Program-made: the position numbers and the translations under genes | Part shown: positions 54,975-64,000 of the stretch, piece after piece | Layout of the letters: every line of letters starts with the position of its first letter | How positions within the stretch are numbered: the stretch's first letter is position 1 | The notes under the pieces: generated by a model | Databases searched by the model: none | What the model was told of the DNA's origin: nothing | Seen by the model: the letters and a program-made list of their open reading frames with translations, nothing else | Assembly: GCA_006384855.1 (NCBI GenBank) | Contig: VCJN01002371.1 | Coordinates: forward strand, 62,001-126,000 | Direction: 5' to 3' | Source of the DNA: Tetraselmis striata | Lineage: Eukaryota > Chlorophyta > Chlorodendrophyceae > Chlorodendrales > Chlorodendraceae | Length of the DNA stretch: 64,000 nt

Positions 54975-57900
54975 ATCAGCATGACCTACGGCGGCGGTAC
55001 AAAGCATATCAAGCAGACAAATAGGATTGTTGTGATGGTCATCACAGTAGCATAATATATATATTATTTTAGTATTATAGGCCTCTGTGGCGAGGTGGCT
55101 GCCCCCGCCGCGCGCCGCGCAGCCGCCAGACTCGGCAGCAACAGCATCAACGTAGGCAATCGCGGCCTACTCGGGCAGCTCGTCGGCAGCACCAGCGTAC
55201 TTAGTACAAAGCCGCGCATGAACTGCGCGCATCCATAGTCAACCCACCGGCGGCGGCCCTCAAACCAGCCCACGAGCCAACCCCGCCAGTCATATTGTCA
55301 AACTTAGGCAAGAGCTGCAGGGACCGCGCGCGTATGTATATGATTATTGCAAACGTCATCGGCGGACGAAAGCGCGACATGCTATATATATAGAGAGCAT
55401 TCGAGATGCTTGAATAACATGGGATCGTCAACAGCGAGTACTGTGGATCAGTACTATATCCACGTATGACGTATCTTTAAATAATAATTAGCATCATCAT
55501 ATACACTACATTAGCAGAGAGTGGCGACGCGCTTTATTTTGAATTATATTCACAAGAAACGGGCGACCAGCGGGGCGGCAGCCGGCAGAGACGAGTACGC
55601 CGCTGCTTATTCTTGTCAAAGTTTCATCCGACGCATCATGTTAGCACCGCTTGCAAGCAGCATGGTATATGTGCCTTTTGCGCCTATGCGGCGGTATTAG
55701 TGATGTTGGGACTACTTGGGAGCCAATAATAAGAGACAGCGCGCCAAATAAATGCGTGGTGCGGGCGCGGCCGGCGCGCGCGGGGCGGCTGCATTCTTAC
55801 ACAGCGTGTGATTTCGGAGCAGCAGCGCCCGCATTAGCGCGGCGCAGCCACGCCTCGATAGAAAATATATATACACATGAGATATGTAATAATACACCCT
55901 CCACATAAGTCCCGAGCCCTTTTTCCGCTAGCTCTCAGTATACGACGAATAGATGTTCAGCTGAATATAGCCTTTAGGGTTCATGACGTGAAATCTGCCT
56001 AGAATATTACACACCTGAGCATCCTTTCCGATCATAGGGTTTACTCAAGCCGTAGGATGACCCTATCAACTGCGCCACACGAGTGGTCATGGCGCCACAG
56101 GGCGGGGCGTCTCAAGTACCCCCACAACACTAGGGTTGGTGCCCCCAAATGTGCCATCGCAAATGCACACAACATGGCATGGTGGGATGGCCATGGATGG
56201 TTGAGAAAATATGTTAGCTCGGGTGCTAGGACGTTATTGGGCGCGGTGGGGCCATGACGGCGCGAAGCACCGCACGGTGCCACAGAGCGCGCTGATAACA
56301 TCTGATAACATGACTGCAGTGTTGCCCTCGTCGAGCTCCCTGACAAGACACACGGGTATTCAAAGTTACTCGTGGCGTTGCAGGCGGGATTGCTCCCAAA
56401 ATTCTGCTGGAACAATTATCATTAAACTCTTCGCGAAGCGTAGCCCATTCGTAAGTTTCCTTTTACTGCGTGCCTCTGCTTGGGCACGTTAATGCACGTT
56501 TTGGGCTACTACAAACAAACAAGCAAATAGGTCGAAACGCAGTGTTCATTGCAACCTGATGGAACGGTTGGGGAGGGGGGGCACGGCCACGAGTACATGT
56601 ACATGTACCTGTACATCACGGGCCAAATAACCAAGACGACAAAATATCACCGTTTCCAAAACTCGCAAAACATGGCCCAGCCGGCAAGCCCTTATTGTCC
56701 AAATGTATAGTCATCCCCACACGAACTGAGAGATGCGTTGTGTACTGTGTGTATCGCGCGGTCGTGCCCCATGCCCCCATGCTTCCCCGCCCCGCGATCC
56801 GCCATTCGCCGGTTGTATACCAACTTGCATATGGTGACTCGCTCTACCCAGAACCTGTCTCGCCTCAACTACCCTTCGCCTCTGAGCGAAGAGTAACGGC
56901 AAGGCTAGCACGCGCCATATTAACCGCCGCCTAGCATCCTAGACGTTACGACCGATAGGTACCAGATGGCAACTCATAATATGTTATGTTTCACCACTAC
57001 CCATGGCAGGTGGGATGATGGTGTAATCTGCGCGGTAGAACATGCCTTTTGTCTGCCCCCCCCCCCCCCTCCCCAGGGTATCGAACCACCCCCGCGAGCG
57101 AGCCAGATGAGCATTTTACCATATCATCCAGTTAGTATTCACCATTTTATACAACTCTCTCATCTCTGCTATATATATCTCAACATACACGCTCGCAAGC
57201 GGCTCGCTAATATTCTGCAATGGTAGTATGCGCTGGTACGATGTGGATGTTGATTCCCGCCCAATGGATCTATCTACGTAGGCTGAGGTACTACGACTTC
57301 AGTACACAATTATATGATGTTGAATGTTGAGCTCTACGGAAAACATATAAGGATGAACGCCGTAGTTACTTCGTATCTTAATATTTGTATCTTATTTAAC
57401 TTCGTATCTTCCGGCAAAACATCTCCCCTCGTTGCATGGTGCTATCGATCTGGCGCCATGATGAAGTATGTATGCCTAGCAGTGCGTGACGCAGACGCAA
57501 GTGTACAATATCTCCTCTGTGCATAAACATACGACCATCAGATTCATTAATCATTATATAGCACAGCTGCCGCGGCCACAACATATATAGCATCATTACC
57601 CGTTGTGGAGCCTGCACTTTCCCGTCTTTATTCACTCACGGGATAGTAGGACGACGGCACGGTCTGACCCCACTGCACTACCATACACTCATCACTCACA
57701 CCATCACCGGATAGGTAGCAGAGAACGCATCAGCCAGCTATCGAAGCTCATAAAGTTTATCGGCAATAAGATGGCATGAACGAACTGAACATAGAAACAC
57801 GCATGTAAAGTTTAAGCACTCGCGCTTTGACGCCCAACCTGTGCGGCTTTGCTTTGGCCCCGGGCTTCCACAGTATGTAAACTCTCCACACCGAGGACAT

Positions 57901-60000
57901 CGGCCGTTTCTTCTGGTAATCACACGACTACTTGCGCAAGAATATTCTTTCGCAATGGCATTCATGAGCACATGGCTACATAATGGCAACGAACGAACGA
58001 CACCGGATAGAGGCGCAATATGTTGGCGGTGCAGCCGCCGTCTGCTACCTATTATGTTCACGCTCTCCCCGTTGAAGCGTGGGTGCGTGCATATATACAA
58101 GGGACCGCAGGATGATGACACGTGAGTTTGAGGCTAAGGCGTGCATATAATTACAAGCGTTGGGCCTTGCAATACATGTATGGCGTTTCTATTGGGGAGT
58201 ACCAACAATACTAATAATGTAGACGTTGCCATCACGTTGCGACGCTGTGCGAATTTGTGGAAATTTGTAACGAGGAGCATTAATAGTGCAACTATCATAT
58301 TATATAACTAAATACGGTCCGCGGGGCAAAAACATACAATGAATTATTGTTTTGCATATTCGAAATAGTCGGAGAATTCGTGTTGTATTCCGCGAGGTGA
58401 AAATAGCACATATGCAATAACTCTTTCAATCGATTCTATTGGTGATGCAGTACGCTTACATTTGCTTATACCACACGCACTTCCAGCTGTGCACGGGCTC
58501 GTCCCACACCGCCAAAATAAAGTTCCGAAAGCGTTATTGCGCTGCCGGTCGAAGAGTAGTCTAAGCAAGTGGTGTGGAACATGTCTCCCCCCCCCCCCCC
58601 CGCCCCCCCCCCCCCCCCCCGTGCTCCACGGGAATTGAATTGAATTATTGTGATAACGCGGCGACTTGTTGTTTACTCCGCCCAAGTCGAGTAGCCTTGT
58701 TAACGGACCTCCCACTGTATATCCCTTCGGGATGTATAGAGGGGCAAAGCCAAAAGGGCGGTGCGGTCGCCACGACGTGATGATGCCGCTTCATCGTCCA
58801 AAACGTCTTCATCGCACATGCAAGCATGCGTGGTGTGGCCCATCACATGGGCCCATGATAATGTGCTGCCCTCACAGACAATGAGGCGTGGTTGGCTGGG
58901 ATTCCGGGAAAGGGGCGTAACCTGGGATATTTTATATCTACCATTGTCGTTGTTTGGAGGAGTCGAATTATGAGGGTAATAAAGCCATACGCGATTGCGC
59001 GACTGCTCAATTGGCCGTCAATGACACAATTGTGTTAAATGATACAAGTATGATACGAGTAAAACGTCGCAAAGATATTCACATTTTTGCGATTGCGACT
59101 TCCCCGAGTTTTGCAGGGCGAGCCTCCAAGGAGTCCAAGTTGCGCGTGTGGCATGCAACCCGCTAGACAGGCGAGCCATTAGTAACCATAGGCAACTTTT
59201 CGAATATTAGTGCTGCGAAATGGCATGTAGGATCTGATGACACCCATGGCATGCTCCGCGCCGGTACCCGGACTAGTAGTCGCTACCTTGTACCGGTATC
59301 GCGGGTAGGGCCCGCCCCGCAGCAGGATGCGCCCCGCCACCTCCGCCCCCAGCACAATCACGCGAACAGATGGGCTGATTGCGCGGAGCGGCAGTCGAGA
59401 CTAGTGTGGTGTTTGCGACACTAGCCCCAATGATGGCGCTAGGGACATTAACCTCAGCTGCCGCATCGCGGGATTTCCAACTGTGAGAGCATAGTTGCCA
59501 ACTTTTCCGCCCAAGCTGGGAGGTTGCGTGTAGTTGATAGGCGCGTGCTACCTCACCGTAGAGGCATAGACGCCAAGTGGTATGTCGGGGTAATTGATAA
59601 AAGTTAATACATCTCAGCAGCCACAAGGAATGAAACGCTTTCAGTGCTGAAATATTGATGTGCCATGCGATCGAAACAACTAGCTGCTAGCAGGTGCCCC
59701 ATGATGCGTGTAGAGCCCTCATCGCGAAACCTAACACATCCATGTGCGTACTGGTATTTATAAGCGCAGGATTCCTCCATGTCATTAAATATGCTGGAGT
59801 GGATCAAGTACTACTCTCAACTGGAAACAAATTGCATCCCCCCCAAAATACAGACTTTTGTGGGCTTCTTAATTGTCATGCCTGCAACCGTATAATGTCG
59901 TACTCATTGTTCTTTGAGCTACCAGTACCTCGGACCAGGGAGAAAGCTGCATGCAATTGTATCTGGTGGGCAATCGGTTTGTGTTCAATACCAATGAGCA
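54975..60000. other. Gene-poor stretch
   Basis: About 5 kb in which I could not support a gene on either strand. Open frames are short, without conserved motifs or chainable splice sites. Contents include AT-rich patches (55050-55075, 55380-55500), C homopolymers at 57056-57069 and 58587-58620 (the latter with one G), and two tRNA-like boxes on the minus strand (near 56070 and 57090). A transcribed non-coding RNA cannot be excluded. Confidence 0.45.
58587..58620 (+). repeat. Long poly-C tract
   Basis: Two C runs separated by a single G, about 34 bases in all, in otherwise unassigned DNA. If the pattern seen elsewhere holds, it hints at an unrecognised plus-strand transcript. Confidence 0.9.
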
Positions 60001-60036
60001 GTGACACACTAATAATGTACCAGGGAGCGAATTACT

Positions 60037-60041
60037 TTACA
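60037..60041 (-). terminator. TGTAA poly(A)-signal candidate
   Basis: TTACA on the plus strand, that is TGTAA in the sense of the cyclase gene, about 200 bases after its stop at 60247. Position only. Confidence 0.4.
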
Positions 60042-60246
60042 CAATTAAGGTGCAGGAGTAGGGTGCTGCACTGCGATTTGTAACCCTGTCCTCCTGGCTG
60101 GTACATTGTTGTGCTGAACCCTCAGGCACTGAAGGGCCAGCACACTGCGTCCCCTCCAACTGACCGTGGGATGTGTACATGAATGTTCCGACTATGGGCG
60201 TGCGCTTAAATCTATCGGGGCTAGTGCCGGGTTTAGGCGGGGTGAT

Positions 60247-62082
60247 CTAGAGGGTGGCGAAGTCGCCCTCCACGTCCCAGGAGCCGGCCTTCACGGTGGG
60301 CATCAGGGCCACGGCCAGCAGCTCAGAGGCGAGGGTCATCATGTGGGGAGCCTTGTCAAAGAAGGAGGCGTCGGCGGGCAGCGCGCACAGGGCGTTGTTG
60401 GCGACCACCATCTTGTCCATGCGGCGGAAGAACTCGGGGTTCTCGCAGTCGATGACCTCGGGGAAGATGCGGGCGGTGGTCTTGTTGGTCTCGATGATGA
60501 CGTGCTGGTTGAACTCGGTGGTGTTCATGCCCAGGGACTCGTAGAAGGCGGAGCGCTGGTGGTCGTTCAGGTACATGGTGACGTACACCGACAGGCAGAA
60601 GAAGCGGCTCCACAGGCGGGCCTCGAAGGTGTTCAGCAGCTCGGGCTGGGCCTTGAGCAGGGCGGCGAGGAAGTCGCCGTGGCGGCTCTCATCCTGGCAC
60701 CAGTTCTCAAAGTACTCAAACAGGGGGTACAGCTGGCAATCAGGGTTGCGCTGCAGGTGGCGGTAGATGGAGATGTAGCGCCAGTAGCCGATCTTCTCGG
60801 ACAGGTAGGTGGCGTACAGAATGAACTTGGGCTTGAAGAAGGTGTAGCTGCGGATCTTGGTCAGGAAGCCCAGGTCGAGGGCGAGGTTGAAGTCGGACAT
60901 GGCCTTGTTGATGAAGCCGGCGTGGCGGGCCTCATCGCGCGACATGAGCGTGAAGATCTCCGCCACCGTGGGGGTGGTCTTCTTCAGGCGGCGTCCGAGC
61001 TCCTTGTACAGCAGGAAGCCAGAGAACTCGGCCGTGCAGGAGCGCTCCAGGAACTCCACGAAGATCTTGCGGGTGGGGCCTTCGATCTTGTCTGCGGCAG
61101 CCTGCGTGGGAGCAGAGTGGCAACAAGCCTTGTAAGCTCACCAGCCCAGCACTTTGTGCACAATCCACCCACCTGGGCTGACAAGATCCACATCGCAGTT
61201 CAAATCACTCCCCCAGCGCGCAGCAACCGTGAACCAGCAAGAAACCACGACATCTCCAAGCCAGATTTGCGCCACTGATGAACCACACAAGGCCGAAAGG
61301 ACCTGCAGTCGATGCCTGTGTCCGTCGCCGATTGGGAATCTCGGCAGTGCCGCAGCTGCTGTCACGCTTCTGTCGTGCACGTCGGGTGCCACGAATTTGA
61401 GCCCGGGTGGGCAGACGCCCATGCGATTTGACAGGCAGCAGGGGCCGCCAGGTATACGCAACCCTGCTCCTCTCTACTAGGCGGGCATCTGCGGCGAAGG
61501 GCTAGACCGACGAGATAATAACAAAACCCGCCCCGAGGAGTTAAGCCTGCCGGCCCGTGACCGGCCGTGAAACAGCGGCGCTAGCCCGCAGAAACGGAGG
61601 GAGGGTGGCAAGCCAGGGAGGGTTACATGATAAGCAGCAGGGAGGTGAGGCACAGTACGTGTCGCAGATGTTCAGGCGAGGGCAGCCGAGTAAGGAAAGA
61701 AGCACGGGGCTCCGAGCAGGCGCACCTTGAACTCCTCGTTACGGACGAAGTGAGTCTGGTTGTAGTCGTTGCGGAACTCGTTCAGGCACGCCTCCAGCTC
61801 GTCCATGCGGAGGTTGGGGTTGACCTTCTCGCTGAACAGCTGCTCCATCTCGTCAAAGTCGGTGGTGTAGAAGCGGGGGGTGAGCACGGTGTCGGGGGCG
61901 GCCTCCTTGATGCCGGAGCGCATGGTCTTGAAACCGAGCGTCTCCTTATCGGTGCTGGCGGCCTGCGCGCGCACCACGCGTGCGGCGCTCACGCGCGCAC
62001 GGCTCACCGGCGCACGGCGGGCGCCGGCGCGCAGGGCAGCGCGGCTGGCGGTGGAGGTGGAGGCCATAGCGGTGCAGCTCAT
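60247..62082 (-). CDS. CHL27: Mg-protoporphyrin IX monomethyl ester (oxidative) cyclase, di-iron subunit
   Basis: Two exons, minus strand: 62082-61726 and 61101-60247, with one phase-0 intron, giving 403 residues. This matches the ~400-residue family known as CHL27, CRD1 or CTH1 (AcsF in bacteria). The enzyme closes the isocyclic ring of Mg-protoporphyrin IX monomethyl ester to make divinyl protochlorophyllide, using O2, at plastid membranes. Residues 1-40 are Ala/Arg/Ser-rich, a transit peptide ending around RVVRAQA. The mature part begins [20 protein letters not shown]. Two di-iron ligand boxes are plain: [10 protein letters not shown] (Asp175-His179) and [12 protein letters not shown], with Glu144 in TAEFSGF likely a further ligand. 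A second in-frame ATG at 62067 is an alternative start. Algae often carry two isoforms controlled by copper or oxygen; which one this is cannot be told. Nothing appears broken. Confidence 0.96.
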
Positions 62083-62089
62083 GATGGCG

Positions 62090-62690
62090 AGAGAGAGGAC
62101 GAGAGAGGACGGCGGGGTGTGCCTGCTTGTGCGGTGGGAGAGAAGTGACCTCCAACACCCAGAGCGATTGCAGCTTTGTGCCACGACGCCACTGCAAACC
62201 CAGGCTGCTCGGTGATACGCCGGTCTGTCACCCCGGTAGCGTAGCCTCTGCCAGCCTGGCTGCCAACTCACGCATGTGTATGGATGGTTTTCATATGTAG
62301 AGTCAGAACAATCTCTTGCCGAATAAAAATCCGTACTTAAAAGCTTAATGTTGCTGCGATCTTTCCCAGCTCGGCGATCTTGTCGCATCTCGTGAATCAT
62401 CGACATTGAAATTCTGGACTGTTCTGCAGCGTTCACTACATTAATATCGCGATAATATAACGGATTATTGTAAGATTTACATTCAGAGGTCCGAATCTGT
62501 CCCACAATACGTACGGAGCACATATTTCGGCATCCGACGTGCTGCACAGATCTCATTATTTCCGAGATATTATCGGCATGCGGGTACCGGTAATACTTAC
62601 GGTACCTGCACTCACTAGTCGTGATGTACTCATCGTACTAGCGACTACCACGTGCCGTATCGAGTAAGAAGCTCGACATTACCGACGACA
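62090..62690. other. Upstream region of the cyclase gene
   Basis: Leader and likely promoter of the cyclase on the minus strand. No TATA box or known copper-response core (GTAC) cluster is obvious close to the start. GTAC words occur at 62513, 62584, 62601 and 62636, too common here to assign. Confidence 0.35.
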
Positions 62691-62699
62691 AAATCCTCA

Positions 62700-63395
62700 A
62701 TCCTTACATTTTTCCCCGCCCCCGGGACAGGGGACTGGCACCAGTGAAACCCTTGCAGCGTCTCTACGACGGCGGTTTAGGCAGCGATCCAGCTACGGAA
62801 AGCCCTGGGTACGCGACGCTCCGTTATAGTCATCAAGCAAATTGCCGAAGCATTCTGCAAAACTAATTGAATGCCAGTGACAAATTTCCATCACTATTGG
62901 ATCATCGTCTAAAACACTGCCATCAAAATACCCGGTACTGACCACATAAGGTCCGCCCTACGCGTTTGGGCGTCGGCCCATTCGAGTAATGCGAGTTGGG
63001 GGCAAGCCCCAACCCGCGGAGCAAAACATTTCGGGAGTGCGATACATGTGCAACAAAAAAGGCAATGTGAGGGAGGGCCCGACGCCATAGCTGGAACATT
63101 TTCCCATTCCCAGTAAAATCCAGGGCGCCGTGAAGGGAGGGGGGGACCCCGCCCAAAATAAAGGCAGTTAAGTCCTCATATGTTGACGCAATAATAACTT
63201 GACTACTAATAAAATCCCTGAACTCCGGAACTAACAACCCAAAATTATGACGGTGATACCCCCGCCCACCGCATGCACTCCACCAACATATGTTCGATAG
63301 TCTCACATTCACCTCCGCCACATGCATGGCAGTGTTGAAGGAACCGCTCAGGCAATCCTTACATGCAACTACAATGTGTGTGTTCAAACAATCAA
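62700..63395 (-). mobile_element. Truncated LINE: ORF2 C-terminus and 3' tail (copy E)
   Basis: Inverted relative to copy B. Reading the minus strand downward from about 63395: remnants of the zf-RVT array, then FGLLVPEFRDFISSQVI, AFILGGVPPSLHGALDFTGN, FQLWRRALPHIAFFVAHVSH, and a stop near 62923-62950. The tail follows (GGAAATTTGTCACTGGCATT, GTCTCTACGACGG in plus orientation), ending at a CGCCCCCGGGAC block near 62717. It has small frameshifts, for example around 63275, and is 5'-truncated. Very close similarity to 15420-15985 shows both come from one family. Confidence 0.8.
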
Positions 63396-63659
63396 TAGTT
63401 CAAGCTAACAACGTATGGATTCCGGGCCAAGCTCTCGGATCCGCCACGTGATGGATGACGGGACGGCTGTGACAGCGGCGGAGGATTTCATGCATTTATT
63501 TGATGATGGATTTTCCCATGTCCCGGGAGCGTGAAAAACGCGGATTTCATCCATTTCATCTTGCTGGACCGTCTCGTCGTCGGCACCCAGCCTACCGCTT
63601 ACTCCCTCACCGGTAGGTATCGTTTTCGGTAGGCAGTCGCTAAGGATAGGGATATCTGT

Positions 63660-63896
63660 TGTTATGCGCACGCGGCGGGTGTTGTTGGAGCGAGTCTCTG
63701 CTTGCGTGCATGGTACCTTGGGCGGCATTCTCTCTGCATGAGTGCAGACGGCCAAGTATGATGCGTTTGCCCGTGCTCATTCCGCACCCTCTTCTGGCTG
63801 GTGTTGCTTACACCTCGCAACTGTTGTAGTGGACGTTATCTATTGCCTATTCGGGTGGTTTCCTCATCGCCTTTTGCAGCTAGCTCATGTAACTAT
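63660..63896 (+). repeat. Second copy of the 13955-14202 dispersed repeat
   Basis: Aligns to 13955-14202 along its length: CGCACGCGGCGGG, CTTGCGTGCATGGTACCTTG, GCCCGTGCTCATTCCGCACC, GTTGTAGTGGACGTT, AGCTAGCTCATGTAACTAT. Several short indels separate the copies. Only the 3' part of the element is present here. Confidence 0.85.
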
Positions 63897-64000
63897 CATT
63901 TAGATATCCGTTGTTATCGATTGAGGACATGCACCCGCGGTAGGTACTACTGCACCAGTAGCTGTCACAGCAATCCCATTTAAAATTCGAGCAACATTTA

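Noticed and set aside
56040-56095. tRNA-like A box (TGGCGCAGTTG on the minus strand)
   Set aside because: No B box at the right distance and no cloverleaf.
57075-57145. tRNA gene on the minus strand
   Set aside because: There is a good B box (GGTTCGATACC in minus orientation) but no acceptor-stem pairing and no proper D arm. At most it is a SINE remnant.
60166-61278. 370-codon Gly/Val/Leu-rich plus frame
   Set aside because: Antisense shadow of the Mg-protoporphyrin cyclase exon.
1-64000. CRISPR arrays, bacterial operons or prophage features
   Set aside because: No regularly spaced direct repeats with spacers and no tightly packed genes; spliceosomal introns and plastid-targeted proteins show nuclear eukaryotic DNA.

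Overview
The window is nuclear DNA of a chlorophyll-making eukaryote, most likely a green alga (Chlorophyta). Reasons: a plastid-type Mg-protoporphyrin IX monomethyl ester cyclase with a transit-like N-terminus; plant-type leucine-rich repeats and a plant/alga-type acyl thioesterase; many small exons with GT-AG introns; TGTAA-like poly(A) signals after several genes; and an algal-looking mix of retroelements. Species cannot be told from the sequence. Long homopolymer C/G tracts and microsatellites sit in introns and intergenic DNA. I assembled exon models by hand from splice sites, reading phase and family conservation; most long open frames are not genes.

Layout. 0.5-4.6 kb: retroelement debris, including a decayed tyrosine-recombinase (DIRS-like) element on the minus strand. 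6.0-6.7 kb: intronless secreted protein of unknown function (+). 8.5-9.7 kb: six-exon hotdog acyl thioesterase (-). 10.4-12.1 kb: eight-exon 3-hydroxyacyl-CoA dehydratase (-). 13.3-16.0 kb: LINE fragments (+). 16.2-25.6 kb: ankyrin-repeat pseudokinase spread over about 15 small exons (+). 26.8-28.8 kb: pogo/CENP-B-like DNA-binding protein, probably transposon-derived (-). 29.1-31.4 kb: segment bracketed by ~0.2 kb direct repeats. 31.8-36.2 kb: five-exon protein disulfide isomerase (+). 37.0-42.6 kb: 14-exon LRR receptor-like membrane protein without a kinase (-). 44.4-52.1 kb: about 16-exon acidic, disordered protein not recognised (+). 53.2-54.5 kb: single-exon voltage-gated-like channel lacking a K+ filter (-). 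54.6-60.2 kb: no convincing gene. 60.2-62.1 kb: Mg-protoporphyrin cyclase (-). 62.7-64 kb: second LINE copy and another dispersed repeat.

Functionally this is ordinary mixed gene content: chlorophyll synthesis in the plastid, two neighbouring lipid genes (fatty-acid release and very-long-chain elongation), ER protein folding, and two putative signalling or scaffold proteins. I do not see a coherent new multi-gene system. The most interesting signals are the pseudokinase with all catalytic motifs lost, the channel with an altered pore, exon-equals-repeat architecture in two unrelated genes, and poly-C tracts placed just downstream of 5' splice sites on the sense strand.
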